64,000 nucleotides of DNA from assembly GCF_019207025.1 (NCBI RefSeq), contig NZ_JAEEGC010000025.1, positions 1 to 64,000 on the forward strand, in the 5' to 3' direction. The notes beneath the pieces are model-generated. The model did not search any database. It was not told the DNA's origin and saw nothing but the letters and a program-made list of their open reading frames with translations. Below, piece by piece: positions 52,012 to 62,142 of the stretch. The translations under genes were made by a program, and so were the position numbers. Source of the DNA: Clostridium thailandense. Its GTDB lineage: Bacteria; Bacillota; Clostridia; Clostridiales; Clostridiaceae. The stretch's first letter is position 1. Every line of letters starts with the position of its first letter.

Positions 52012-54195
52012 TTAATCCACCGTTTGTCTAACTGCCATCTCATAAAACAATCCCTTTTTCTCCATCAGCTTATCATAGTCTCCTTCCTCTACAACTTTCC
52101 CATTTTTCAGAACTATTATTCTATTACAATGCCTTATAGTTGAAAGTCTATGCGCTATAACAAGTCTTGTACATTTCAATTCCGAAATACTATCTGATAC
52201 CTTCTTCTGAGTAATATTATCAAGAGCTGATGTAGCTTCATCAAAAAACAGTATTTTAGGTTTTGATACAATGGCTCTTGCTATTAAAAGCCTTTGTTTT
52301 TGCCCTCCAGATATACCTCCGCTTCCTTCACTTAGCATGGTATGCATCCCCATAGGCATAGCTTTAATATCTTCCTCCATACCGGCCATTCTTGCTGCTT
52401 CCCAGGCATCATCAAGTGTTTTCCAAGGTGCGGTTACAATAATATTAGAAAAAATATCTCCTGAAAAAAGTTTTCCATTTTGAAGATCAACCCCTATACA
52501 TTGCCTAACTGAACGTACATCTAGTTTCTCTATATCTTGTCCATCATAATAAATAGCTCCTGTTTCAGCTTTTTCAAAACCAAGCAGTAACCTCATTAAC
52601 GTAGACTTACCACATCCAGTTTTTCCAACTACCGCCACATATTCCCCTGGACGAATCTTAAGACTTAGATTATCAATTATAGCTGGTCCATCTTTGTCAT
52701 ATCTAAAAGTAAGATTATTTATTTCTATACTCCCTGAAAGTGCTGTTACAATCTTTCTACTCTCAGTTAGCTCTGGAACAGTATCAAGTATTGGTTTAAC
52801 CATCTCAATAATAGGTTTTATTGTGGCAGCAGTTAAAGCTACTCCTGAAAGTGACATTATAGCACCACTGACAGACCCATAAGCAGTATTAAAGGCTATA
52901 TAATCAGCTACTGAAAGCTTATTTACTACTGCAGAGTAATATAAAAATATACTTCCACCAAAACTAATTGCTCCAGAAATTGTAGCATTAAGTCTTAAAA
53001 GCATAGGTGGAGAATATCTTAATCTTCCTTCCTGTTTATATACTTCAGCCCATTTTGCAAAAGCTCTTTTCTCAGCTCCTGCAAGCTTTATTTTTTGTAT
53101 TCCGCTAAATAATGCAAAGACCATTCCTGATAATTTTGCTGATATCTTCATTTGATTTCTTGAAACCTTAAGCTGCACAAAGGTAGTTAGAACAGAGAAA
53201 ATCAAGGAAATTAATATTATTAACATGCCCGGTGCTACAAGTGCTGGTGCAAAGCTTGCCATTTGAGCAATATAAACTAGTGAAAAAACAGCTGTCAATC
53301 CTGTTGTAAGTACTGCATCTGAAATTGTGTTGCAGAGTGAATTTATGTTCATTAAACGGTTGCTAAGTTCTCCAGCAGAGTAATCTCTAAAAAATGTTGC
53401 TGGTAATGAAAATAATCTCATCATAGCTGCAGATTCAATAGACATATTTAGCTTATCTCTAAATTTCCCAAGCACTATACTTTTTATTACTCCAAATAAA
53501 GTGCTAGCTATAACTGCACCCATTAACAGTGCTGCCACAGGAAATACATCACTCTTTGTACCCGAAGGTATTACACTTTCATAAATTTGCTTATTCATGT
53601 AAGGCAAAAATAATCCTAGTAATGAAACTAAAAGACTGCTTCCTAAAATAAGCACTATATCAGATAAATTTATACTTTTTAGCATGTAAATCCCCAAATC
53701 AACAATAGACAGTTTCTTAGCTGGAAATGGTCTATAAAATACAAATGCATCTGTATTTATATCTTTTGCTGTTTTTTTATTTACTTTAACTACCTTATTT
53801 GTTTTTGGGTCAGTATACTCATAACCCAAAATTTTTGATGGTTTAAGTACTATTGTTTTACCATCAATTGTGCTTCCAAGCATTATACCAATTGCATCCT
53901 TCCACCAAAAGCCAACAAGTTCCACTCTTCTTCGCATCACTCCAGATGGACGAAGCATGTACTCCATTTGTGCATTTATATCTTTAATGCTCTCTGGAAC
54001 TTCTGGTATAACAGCTCCAAGTAATTTTAATACCTCTGAAATAGCAACTTTTGCTTCTTCTTCACTAACAGCATCACTAGTGCTATGTGACTTCTGTTTA
54101 ATTATATCTGATAGGTGGCAGAAGGCACCTTCGAATAACTCCTGATCCATCTCTCGTCGTTGTTTTATTTGGTCATCAAAAATGTTAAAACTCAT
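52012..54195 (-). CDS. NHLM-type bacteriocin ABC exporter, ATP-binding/permease protein
   Basis: A 727-residue half-exporter. After an N-terminal domain of about 150 residues (no C39 peptidase) come the six-helix membrane domain (about 165-455) and an ATPase with Walker A VGKTGCGKST, signature ISGGQKQR and Walker B ILFFDEATSALD. It matches the second, peptidase-less ABC protein of NHLM systems, which partners the peptidase-bearing one encoded directly upstream. Both ATPases are intact, so a heterodimer with two active sites is expected. Confidence 0.88.
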   Translation of the reverse strand: MSFNIFDDQIKQRREMDQELFEGAFCHLSDIIKQKSHSTSDAVSEEEAKVAISEVLKLLGAVIPEVPESIKDINAQMEYMLRPSGVMRRRVELVGFWWKDAIGIMLGSTIDGKTIVLKPSKILGYEYTDPKTNKVVKVNKKTAKDINTDAFVFYRPFPAKKLSIVDLGIYMLKSINLSDIVLILGSSLLVSLLGLFLPYMNKQIYESVIPSGTKSDVFPVAALLMGAVIASTLFGVIKSIVLGKFRDKLNMSIESAAMMRLFSLPATFFRDYSAGELSNRLMNINSLCNTISDAVLTTGLTAVFSLVYIAQMASFAPALVAPGMLIILISLIFSVLTTFVQLKVSRNQMKISAKLSGMVFALFSGIQKIKLAGAEKRAFAKWAEVYKQEGRLRYSPPMLLRLNATISGAISFGGSIFLYYSAVVNKLSVADYIAFNTAYGSVSGAIMSLSGVALTAATIKPIIEMVKPILDTVPELTESRKIVTALSGSIEINNLTFRYDKDGPAIIDNLSLKIRPGEYVAVVGKTGCGKSTLMRLLLGFEKAETGAIYYDGQDIEKLDVRSVRQCIGVDLQNGKLFSGDIFSNIIVTAPWKTLDDAWEAARMAGMEEDIKAMPMGMHTMLSEGSGGISGGQKQRLLIARAIVSKPKILFFDEATSALDNITQKKVSDSISELKCTRLVIAHRLSTIRHCNRIIVLKNGKVVEEGDYDKLMEKKGLFYEMAVRQTVD

Positions 54196-54252
54196 TTAGA
54201 CACCACCATTTTCCTTATTATATATTTTTTAAATCTTTGTAATTTTAAACTC

Positions 54253-56418
54253 TTATTCACTGCACACCAACTCTTTATACAACCCATTATTTGCATAAAG
54301 CTCATCATGAGTACCACGCTCTTGCACTTCTCCATTTTTAAGTACTACAATCTCATCACAATCACGAATAGTAGAAAGTCTATGAGCAATAACAATACAG
54401 GTTGCACCGATATTACGGATGTTTTTCATAACCTGCTCCTCAGTTTTCGCATCTAATGCTGATGTAGCTTCATCAAGAATAATAATAGTAGGTTCCTGAG
54501 ATAATACCCTTGCTATTTCAAAACGCTGGCGCTGTCCTCCGGAAAAATTCTTACCGCCTTCTTTAATCTGATGATTGTAACCCCCAGCTCTAGATACAAT
54601 TGTTTCATGTATATCTGCATCTCTAGCAGCCATAATTACTGCAAAATCTTCAATGGAATTATCCCACATTCGAATATTGCTTGCAACAGTATCTTCAAAT
54701 AAAGTTATATCCTGATCCACCATAGCAACTGAACTTTTATAAGTATACTCATCAATTTGCTCTTTTTTCTTACCATCAAATAGAATCTCTCCCTCCCATA
54801 CAGGATAAAGTCCAGTAATAAGCTTTGCTAAAGTGGATTTACCACTACCACTGCTTCCTACAAAGGCCACCGTAGAACCTGGTTTAATAGTTATTGAAAA
54901 ATCCTTGATAAGTGGTTTATCAAGTTTACTATATCCAAAGGTAACATTTTTTATTTCAAGCAAACCTGATAATTTACCTGACTCATCAGCTTCTTTTAAT
55001 TGCTGCTTCTCTTGATTACAAACATCAGCTTCAAAGCTTTCTGTTTTATAATTCATAACATCTTCTACACGTTCCATGGATGAACGCATCATTATAAAGG
55101 ATTGATTTACCGACATAAGCTGATTCACTGGTGATAAAAAAGATCCTAAAAAACCTTGAAAAGCAATAAGCATACCAATAGTAAATTTACCATCCAGTAT
55201 CATATAAACTCCTGCCATTAGTACTAGTATATTGCTGCATTGCTGTAATACACTAGGAATGGTACCAACATAATAGTTAAATTTGGATATTTGAGTCTGT
55301 GCATTTTGTTGATTAGCATAGAAACCCGCCCAACGCTCAAAAAAACCATTTTCTGCACCACTTGCTTTAATAGTCTCTATCATCTCAATTCCTGCCATAG
55401 TTGCAGCTGTGAGCTTTCCACCATCTCTCATTGCAGCTCTGCTAAAGTTCATTTGCTTTTTGCTTGAATATCTCATAACAAAAAGATTTACAAATGCAGT
55501 TAAAACTCCAATAATAGTAAGCATCAAGCTATAGTTAATCATTATGGTTAAGTAAAATATAAGTAAGCATATATTCATAAATACTGGTGCCAGCTTACGA
55601 ATTAAGGAGCTTGCTATTTGCTCGTTTGAATATTGTCTTGATACTATATCTCCTGCATATCGCTGGGAAAAAAATTCTATTGGTAACCTAAGCACATGCC
55701 ACATAAATTCTGCGTTGGCAACAATTGCAAACTTTCCCTCAATCTTAAGCCAGCATATACCTTCAATTGCTGAAACAATAGCTGAGACAATTAGTGTAAT
55801 TATCATTGCTATAATAAAAGAAATAAACCACTCTGGATTTTTACCTGTTATAATGTTATCCATAAATATTTTAGAATATAAAGGTGTTACAATTCCAACT
55901 ACGGACACTAAAATTCCTGTCAAAACAACGAAAATAAATTGTGGTAATGTACCCTTCAGTCTTTTTTTAGCAAATTCCCATACACTTTTAGGCTTGCCTT
56001 CAGAAACAAATTCACTAGTTTTTTCGAATTTTAAAACAATTCCCGTAAAAGCCTTATCAAACTCATCATTAGAAACCTCTACTATTCCTCTTGCAGGATC
56101 ATTAAGTACTACCTTATCCTTTTTAAAACCACTAAGCACAACAAAGTGATTAAAATTCCAATGTATAATTGCTGGCAGTGTGATATTTTTAAGTGCTTCT
56201 GGCTCCATGCGGTAGCCTTCTGCTTTAAGGCCATAGGATCTTGCTGCCATTACTACATTTTTAGCACTAGAACCATCACGTGATACTCCACAATCAGAAC
56301 GAACCTGCTCAAGTGGCAACCATTTACCATGATATGCGAGAATCATACATAATGAAGCTGCTCCACATTCTAAAGCCTCCATTTGCATAACAACAGGCAC
56401 TTTTGCTATTTTTCCCAT
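54253..56418 (-). CDS. NHLM-type bacteriocin exporter with C39 leader peptidase
   Basis: A 721-residue peptidase-containing ABC transporter. The N-terminal C39 peptidase has Cys18 (ALECGAASLCMIL), His91 (HWNFNHFVVLSG) and Asp107 (LNDPARG); a six-helix membrane domain (about 160-440) and an ATPase (Walker A VGSSGSGKST, signature FSGGQRQR, Walker B IIILDEATSALD) follow. It should cut leaders after Gly-Gly and export the cores. It lies 22 bases after the adaptor gene and is the natural exporter for peptides 1-7, though only peptide 7 shares its operon. Confidence 0.93.
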   Translation of the reverse strand: MGKIAKVPVVMQMEALECGAASLCMILAYHGKWLPLEQVRSDCGVSRDGSSAKNVVMAARSYGLKAEGYRMEPEALKNITLPAIIHWNFNHFVVLSGFKKDKVVLNDPARGIVEVSNDEFDKAFTGIVLKFEKTSEFVSEGKPKSVWEFAKKRLKGTLPQFIFVVLTGILVSVVGIVTPLYSKIFMDNIITGKNPEWFISFIIAMIITLIVSAIVSAIEGICWLKIEGKFAIVANAEFMWHVLRLPIEFFSQRYAGDIVSRQYSNEQIASSLIRKLAPVFMNICLLIFYLTIMINYSLMLTIIGVLTAFVNLFVMRYSSKKQMNFSRAAMRDGGKLTAATMAGIEMIETIKASGAENGFFERWAGFYANQQNAQTQISKFNYYVGTIPSVLQQCSNILVLMAGVYMILDGKFTIGMLIAFQGFLGSFLSPVNQLMSVNQSFIMMRSSMERVEDVMNYKTESFEADVCNQEKQQLKEADESGKLSGLLEIKNVTFGYSKLDKPLIKDFSITIKPGSTVAFVGSSGSGKSTLAKLITGLYPVWEGEILFDGKKKEQIDEYTYKSSVAMVDQDITLFEDTVASNIRMWDNSIEDFAVIMAARDADIHETIVSRAGGYNHQIKEGGKNFSGGQRQRFEIARVLSQEPTIIILDEATSALDAKTEEQVMKNIRNIGATCIVIAHRLSTIRDCDEIVVLKNGEVQERGTHDELYANNGLYKELVCSE

Positions 56419-56440
56419 TCTTTAACTCTCTCCCCTCTAA

Positions 56441-57028
56441 TTATGAATCTTTATTTATCAGCAATTCATAGGGCTTCCTCTCTTTTGTTATGATTAGCAC
56501 ATTACATCTTGAACCACTTGTCAAAAGTACTTTTTCACCCTTTATATTGGACCACTTCAAGGATTTTCCATTTTTACCAAGCACCATTTTAACTTCTATC
56601 ACATTTCCATCTGGAATAATTCCTTGTAAATATTTCAAACTTCCAAAAGTCTGGATTATTTGATTTTCTGTTACAGGAACCTTGCCAATGCTCTCAATCT
56701 TGCCATATATATATCCATATTCAGACCTTGATGCATAGTCTGGTGATACCTGCACCTCCATACCCTCTTCAAGTCTTTTGGATGTTCCAAGTGGTACGTA
56801 ACAATAAACTTTATCTGCATTACTTGCAGCTGAATAAGCTACCCCACTTATTTTCACCGTTTCAGGAATACTTCCAGTAAATGCCCATATCATAACTCCA
56901 AATAATAATGCAAAAAGTGCTCCTAATATGCACCATACACTTATATTTGTGACTTTTAAATAATCATTCAACTGCTCTGGCGAAGAAATACGTTCAATCG
57001 AGCTCTTTCTAAACAAATTATTCTCCAT
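56441..57028 (-). CDS. NHLM-type secretion adaptor (HlyD-like)
   Basis: A 195-residue membrane-fusion-type protein. RKSSIERISSPEQLNDYLKV then a single membrane helix (about 25-48) is the hallmark of the NHLM secretion protein family; the rest is a short barrel-sandwich-like domain, smaller than the several hundred residues usual in that family because the coiled-coil part is missing. That may suit a cell with no outer membrane. I choose the ATG at 57028, after GGGAGG; a longer frame to 57115 would run through the promoter motif at 57066-57092. First gene of the export operon. Confidence 0.87.
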   Translation of the reverse strand: MENNLFRKSSIERISSPEQLNDYLKVTNISVWCILGALFALLFGVMIWAFTGSIPETVKISGVAYSAASNADKVYCYVPLGTSKRLEEGMEVQVSPDYASRSEYGYIYGKIESIGKVPVTENQIIQTFGSLKYLQGIIPDGNVIEVKMVLGKNGKSLKWSNIKGEKVLLTSGSRCNVLIITKERKPYELLINKDS

Positions 57029-57065
57029 TTTAAAACCTCCCTTAATTTTATAGTCTTTTATGTTT

Positions 57066-57092
57066 AATACGAAAGATTGCAAAAAGTAGCTC
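57066..57092 (-). promoter_or_regulatory. Island promoter motif, site 11 (variant)
   Basis: Minus strand: GAGCTAC (57092-57086), 14 bases, CGTATT (57071-57066), 37 bases before the adaptor ATG. It drives the export operon. Confidence 0.74.
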
Positions 57093-57115
57093 AGTAATTT
57101 TAAATATTTTTGCAA

Positions 57116-57157
57116 TAAAAAGCTGTTACACTAATTTCTTAGCGCAACAGCTTTTTA
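57116..57157 (-). terminator. Terminator after penicillin-binding protein gene
   Basis: taaaaagctgtt (57116-57127) and aacagcttttta (57146-57157) form a hairpin with an A/T-run, just beyond the stop at 57163. It separates the housekeeping gene from the island. Confidence 0.8.
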
Positions 57158-57162
57158 TTATA

Positions 57163-58923
57163 CTAATTACCTAGTACATTTCCCTCACCCTTAATAGTAA
57201 TATAATTAAATATTTGTTTAAACAAATCTCTTGCTACCGGAGCAGAAACATCTCCCGCATAGTAGCTTCCACTGCTTGGTTCATCTATACTTACTAAAAG
57301 TGTCACTTTAGGATCACTCGCTGGTGCCATTCCCGCAAAAGATGACATATATTTGCCCTCCGCATATCTACCAGTAGCAGGGTCTATTACCTGAGCAGTA
57401 CCTGTTTTTCCTCCAACATTTAATCCATCTACAAAAGCGTTTTTACCAACACCTTCTGTAACTACCTTTTCTAAGTCCGATCTCAATGTTGCAGATAACC
57501 CTGTATCAAAAACTTTTTTCTTATTATAATCGCTAAAATTCTTATCTACAATAATTTTACCACTTTCATCTGTATGAACTATATTCTTCATAATATGAGG
57601 CTTTATCCATGTTCCGCCATTAGCTATGGTATTAAAGGCTGCCATATATTGAACTTGAGTAACCCCGAGACCTTGCCCAAAGGCTATTGTTGATAAATCC
57701 ACCGCATTTATCTGGCTTGGCTTTCTCAATATTCCAGGTGACTCTCCTGGCAGGTCGATGCCTGTCTTTTGACCGAATCCCATTTTTCGAGCAAACGCTA
57801 TGAGCTTGTCCTTTCCAATTTTAGTGCCTAATTGTACAAAACCTATATTGCAGGAATTTTTTATTATATCCACAAAACTCTCATTACCATGACCATTTAA
57901 ATCCCAGCAGTGAATGGTTGTACCTCCTATTTTTATACTTCCTCCGCAAACATATCCATCATTAACTCCTATGTTATACTCTAAAGCTGCTGCTGCAGTT
58001 ACAACTTTAAAAATTGATCCTGGTTCAAAAGTATCTTGAACAGAAGGATTTTTCCAAAGACTATTTACATCTTTAGATTTATCTTGATCATTTGCAGCTT
58101 TGCTCGTCATCGCCAATATTTCTCCATTTTTAGGATTCATGACCATAATATTTACAGCTTTTGCCTTATTGTCATTTAATGCCTTTTCTGCTGCCTTTTC
58201 TATATAATCCTGAATTGTCTCATCTATTGTCAATACAATATCTTTACCATCTACAGGATTTACATATTGCTGATCTTCATAAGGTAATTGATTGTTTTTT
58301 ACATCTTTTTCATAACTAATACTTCCTGGTGTACCTAAAAGTTCTTTATCATAAGCAAGTTCAACACCTGAAATCCCCTTACCATCATAGTTCAATTTTC
58401 CTAGTACGACAGATAAAAAATTATTATTTGTATAATATCTTTTTGTATCCGATGCAATAACTATTCCCCTTATATTTAAAGCTTTTATTTTATCTATTTC
58501 TGATTGCTCTACCTGCCTTTTCAATATAGCAGAACTAGCTGGCAATCCATTAGGCAAAGTTGTGTTTAATATCTTTAATATCTCTTCTTTTTTCATACTG
58601 ATTATTGGAACCAACTTATTCGCTAAATCATCAAAAGTCATCTTCTTTTGAGATAAAGTTAATTTTAGAGTTATTAAATCTAAGTCCACCTGATATACAT
58701 TTACACTTATTGCCAATTCATTATCACTTCTGTCCAATATTCTTCCACGTTTAGCATTAATTTGTATCTCGCTTTTTTGTTGTGCATAGGCTATAGCTTT
58801 ATACTTATCTCCTGTTGTTACCATTAAATAAAAAAGCCGTCCTATTAGAGAGAAGAACATCAAACCTAAAAACATTAAAATAATTAAAAATCTATGCTTA
58901 TTAGCCTTCTTCTTATCTTTCAT
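57163..58923 (-). CDS. Class B penicillin-binding protein (SpoVD/FtsI/PBP2-like)
   Basis: A 586-residue transpeptidase that cross-links peptidoglycan outside the membrane. One N-terminal membrane helix (about 11-34), a dimerisation/pedestal domain (NAKRGRILDRSDNELA near 56), and the transpeptidase with Ser303 (SIFK), SCN at 357 and KTG at 506. No PASTA repeats, so it is shorter than SpoVD of Bacillus. It is a single gene outside the island; whether it serves division, elongation or sporulation cannot be told here. Confidence 0.92.
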   Translation of the reverse strand: MKDKKKANKHRFLIILMFLGLMFFSLIGRLFYLMVTTGDKYKAIAYAQQKSEIQINAKRGRILDRSDNELAISVNVYQVDLDLITLKLTLSQKKMTFDDLANKLVPIISMKKEEILKILNTTLPNGLPASSAILKRQVEQSEIDKIKALNIRGIVIASDTKRYYTNNNFLSVVLGKLNYDGKGISGVELAYDKELLGTPGSISYEKDVKNNQLPYEDQQYVNPVDGKDIVLTIDETIQDYIEKAAEKALNDNKAKAVNIMVMNPKNGEILAMTSKAANDQDKSKDVNSLWKNPSVQDTFEPGSIFKVVTAAAALEYNIGVNDGYVCGGSIKIGGTTIHCWDLNGHGNESFVDIIKNSCNIGFVQLGTKIGKDKLIAFARKMGFGQKTGIDLPGESPGILRKPSQINAVDLSTIAFGQGLGVTQVQYMAAFNTIANGGTWIKPHIMKNIVHTDESGKIIVDKNFSDYNKKKVFDTGLSATLRSDLEKVVTEGVGKNAFVDGLNVGGKTGTAQVIDPATGRYAEGKYMSSFAGMAPASDPKVTLLVSIDEPSSGSYYAGDVSAPVARDLFKQIFNYITIKGEGNVLGN

Positions 58924-59239
58924 TTTAAGCTCCTCTTATTAAAATAGAAATTCTAAACAAATTGCAAATGTTTTTAATTAGAGTTTCACTTTATTTTAAC
59001 AAATTCTATAGACTACTACAATACAATGAAAAAAATAGAGGTATATATAAATATATACCTCTACAAGAACTAGGAAATGATTTAATTTTAATGAGCTAAT
59101 TTTATTATACAATGTTTATGTGACAATTATGTTACAAGATTAAATAAAATTTAAAATTATTATATTTAAGTAGATATCCTAAATCTATTATTTAGTGATA
59201 GTCGCTTACTCAGTGAGTACTCATCTGACACAAGGAAGA

Positions 59240-59299
59240 AGAGTTTCATTAGATAAATATAGAAAGATTTAGCTTCATAAAGATATATAGAGAAACTCT
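59240..59299 (+). other. Unexplained structured spacer
   Basis: The 58924-59460 gap holds no gene. Within it agagtttc (59240-59247) and gaaactct (59292-59299) close a stem around about 44 bases, and a second inverted pair, ctttattatat (59363-59373) and atataataaag (59387-59397), lies just before the small membrane-protein gene. It might be a leader RNA or operator; no known riboswitch pattern recognised. Confidence 0.3.
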
Positions 59300-59460
59300 T
59301 TATAAATGGACTTAATTCGAGTTAAATAAAAAAAATCCGCCCTAAATAAGTGTTTATTATTTCTTTATTATATTGTAATATATACTATATAATAAAGTGT
59401 TATTTACGTAAAATCAATATTTTTATTAATTAGTTCATATATAAATTGGAGGTATAAATT

Positions 59461-59679
59461 ATGTTAACTTTATTATTTCTTGTTCCATTAATAATATTGG
59501 GAGCAGTAGTATTTGCCCTTGGTATCGCAGCTCTCCCTATAATAGCTGTTGTTATTGCTATTGGACTAGTCTTTTCTATTATCTCTATTATATTTAAATT
59601 TGTATTTGGTGGCCCTTTACTCATTATAATGATTATTTGGGCAATCGTCCATTTTTCAAAACACAAAACTAAATTCTAA
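59461..59679 (+). CDS. Small hydrophobic membrane protein
   Basis: A 72-residue protein made almost wholly of two or three membrane helices (LLFLVPLIILGAVVFALGIA, and a last helix before HFSKHKTKF), with a positive C-terminus likely inside the cell. TGGAGG precedes the ATG and a hairpin terminator follows, so it is a real single-gene unit. I do not recognise the family. Confidence 0.65.
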   Translation: MLTLLFLVPLIILGAVVFALGIAALPIIAVVIAIGLVFSIISIIFKFVFGGPLLIIMIIWAIVHFSKHKTKF

Positions 59680-59685
59680 ATATTA

Positions 59686-59718
59686 AGAAAGCCGCCTCAT
59701 TAACGAAGCGGCCTTTTT
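59686..59718 (+). terminator. Terminator after small membrane protein gene
   Basis: gaaagccgcctc and gaagcggcctttt form a hairpin ending in T5, a few bases after the stop. The rest of the gap up to 60029 shows nothing else I can name. Confidence 0.75.
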
Positions 59719-60029
59719 ATTTAATTAGACAATTAAATTTTCATTATCTAAAAGTGTTAGATTTTTCAAGGTTATACGCAATCAAATGCAATTATATCTA
59801 AATACATATTGCAATTTCAAGAACATTGATTTATGCAAATTATATATGTTATATTTATAATATAATTTTTTCCGTTAACTATCAATAACATTCAATGCTG
59901 ATTAGAATTAGTATATAGCCTTAGAATAGTTAGACAATTTCGTCACTTAACACTTAATCCTTTTACAAATTCTCAGAATTCTAATATATACACATATAAT
60001 TACAACATATTTTTATAGGTGGTGATATT

Positions 60030-62039
60030 TTGAAAAGCATAAAAACAAAAATTATTGCTGTAGTTTCGTTACTTTCCATCAGCATGATTATCGTATTATC
60101 TCTTGTAAGCTATTTTATGTCTTATAATATAATAACCAAAGAAGCTAGTGCTAAAATACTAGCATCTTCTGATAGATACTCTGAAATGATCAATGGTTGG
60201 CTTGATGGACAAGCAAAAATACTTAACGAAATTGCTTATAGCATAGAATCAAGTAGTAACTTTGAAGAGAGTCAAGTTCTTTCTTATCTTCAATCTAAGA
60301 TAAAAAGTAACCCTAATACTTCTGATGTGTATATAGGATTAACAAACAAAAAAATGTTAGATGGTTCTGGTTGGGTTCCACCAGCAGATTATGATTGCAC
60401 TCAAAGGATTTGGTACAAAACCGCTATGGAAAAAAATACTTTAATTTATTCTGCTCCATATTTGGATATGACAACAAATAAAATGGTAATCGCTATAGCT
60501 AGACCAATATCAAGAGATGGTAAAGTAATTGGAGTAGTAAGTACGGATATTAATTTAGGTGTTATTACTGACGTACTCCAAAAGGCTAAACCAGTGGACA
60601 ATAGTTACTCATTTTTGATAGACTCTGACAATAATATTATTGTACACCCCAATAAGGATTTTCAACCAAAAGAAAAAGAACTCAAAAATTTAAATAAAAT
60701 TTCAAATGGTCAATATATGAAAATTTTAGATGCTAGAAACAATAAACAAGCTTTAATTATAAAGGATTATGATGGTCAAAATAAATATTTTATAGCTTCT
60801 AAAATAGATGCAACAAAATGGACTGTAGGTTTTGCTATTCCCGTTAACGAATTTAATAAACCACTAAATAAATTAATCTGGTCCTTTGTTATAATAACTA
60901 TAATGTGTTTGCTATTATCTTTAGCATTTACAATGTTGATTGGCGAAAGAATATCTAACCCTATAATAACTATAACTAACTCAATAAATAAAATAAAGAA
61001 TTTAGATTTCACTCACAGCAATGATATTGAATTCAAAAAAATGTTAAATAAGAAAGATGAAATAGGAAGCATATCTAGAGCAGTAATAGCTTTAGAAAAA
61101 GAGCTTCAAGATGCAATTATTACCTTGAAAGATAATTCAACTGAAGTGCTAAATTGTACAAGCTTAACAGCAGATTCTATAGGACAAACAGTTTGTTCTA
61201 TAGAACAAGTAACTAAAACTACTGAAGAATTAGCTAATGGAGCTATTGTTCAAGCTAAAAGATCTGAAGAGGGTTTGCAAAAGCTAAACGATTTATCAAA
61301 GGATATAGATATTATAGTTAGCAGTGCAGATGAAGCAATGAAGTATTCGTATTTAACCAATCAAGCAAATATAAAAGGACTTGAATCTGTAGAAAAGTTA
61401 AACTCAAAACTTGAAGATAACAACACTGCTATATCTAAAGTATCTAAAAATATCTCTTATCTATCTAAAAAATCTAATTCTATAGGAGATATAATAAATG
61501 TAATAGAATCAATTGCTGAACAAACAAATTTACTTGCCTTAAATGCAGCTATTGAGGCAGCTCGTGCTGGTGAGTACGGAAAAGGCTTTTCAGTAGTAGC
61601 TGAAGAAGTAAGAACACTTTCTGAACAAACGGCTTTATCTACAAAAGAAATTTCAGATGTTATAAAAGAAATTCAAACTGAAATTCAAACTACAAAACTA
61701 AACATGGAGAACTCTGAAAAAGTAACTAAAGAGGCTAATAACTTCATGAAAGAATCCTTAGATGCTTTTAAAATTATTGAGAATTCTATTATAAAAATGA
61801 CAGATCTTATTGCTAAACTCATTAATGAAATCAATATGGTTAATATCAATAAAGAGACTGTTATAGACTCAATTCAAGACATAGCGTCTATATCACAGGA
61901 GTCAGCAGCTTCTACACAACAAGTATCTGCAACTATGGAAGAACAAAATAGTATCATGGAGGATATATCTGGAACTACCGAAAAGCTTAAAAATATTTCA
62001 AATGAATTGCATGAATTGATATCTAGGTTTAAAGTATAA
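60030..62039 (+). CDS. Methyl-accepting chemotaxis protein with dCache sensor
   Basis: A 669-residue receptor: N-terminal helix (about 8-28), extracellular double-Cache domain (about 35-275; [20 protein letters not shown], the small-molecule pocket region), second helix, HAMP and signalling domain with the tip [19 protein letters not shown]. The start is TTG at 60030, supported by AGGTGGTG about six bases upstream and by the absence of an in-frame ATG near the first helix. Single gene with its own terminator. Ligand unknown; amino acids are common for this sensor type. Confidence 0.88.
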   Translation: MKSIKTKIIAVVSLLSISMIIVLSLVSYFMSYNIITKEASAKILASSDRYSEMINGWLDGQAKILNEIAYSIESSSNFEESQVLSYLQSKIKSNPNTSDVYIGLTNKKMLDGSGWVPPADYDCTQRIWYKTAMEKNTLIYSAPYLDMTTNKMVIAIARPISRDGKVIGVVSTDINLGVITDVLQKAKPVDNSYSFLIDSDNNIIVHPNKDFQPKEKELKNLNKISNGQYMKILDARNNKQALIIKDYDGQNKYFIASKIDATKWTVGFAIPVNEFNKPLNKLIWSFVIITIMCLLLSLAFTMLIGERISNPIITITNSINKIKNLDFTHSNDIEFKKMLNKKDEIGSISRAVIALEKELQDAIITLKDNSTEVLNCTSLTADSIGQTVCSIEQVTKTTEELANGAIVQAKRSEEGLQKLNDLSKDIDIIVSSADEAMKYSYLTNQANIKGLESVEKLNSKLEDNNTAISKVSKNISYLSKKSNSIGDIINVIESIAEQTNLLALNAAIEAARAGEYGKGFSVVAEEVRTLSEQTALSTKEISDVIKEIQTEIQTTKLNMENSEKVTKEANNFMKESLDAFKIIENSIIKMTDLIAKLINEINMVNINKETVIDSIQDIASISQESAASTQQVSATMEEQNSIMEDISGTTEKLKNISNELHELISRFKV

Positions 62040-62049
62040 TATGATATGA

Positions 62050-62074
62050 GACTGTTGCACTTATAGTGCAACAG
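62050..62074 (+). terminator. Hairpin after chemoreceptor gene
   Basis: ctgttgcac (62052-62060) and gtgcaacag (62066-62074) around five bases, followed by a moderately T-rich stretch. Confidence 0.6.
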
Positions 62075-62142
62075 CCCCAATTTATAAATTTTTTAAAGAT
62101 TTTCATTAAAGTTTATACTAACTATTGGAAGTATACAATAAA

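Noticed and set aside
57029..57115. Upstream extension of the secretion adaptor gene
   Set aside because: The extension would cover the island promoter motif at 57066-57092, and GGGAGG lies directly before the internal ATG at 57028.
22510..57115. Prophage or integrative element boundaries
   Set aside because: No integrase, recombinase, tRNA gene or direct-repeat attachment sites were seen at either edge.
59088..59118. aatgagctaattttattatac as a twelfth island promoter
   Set aside because: It has GAGCTAA but no CGTATA block at the 14-base distance, and no start codon in reasonable range.
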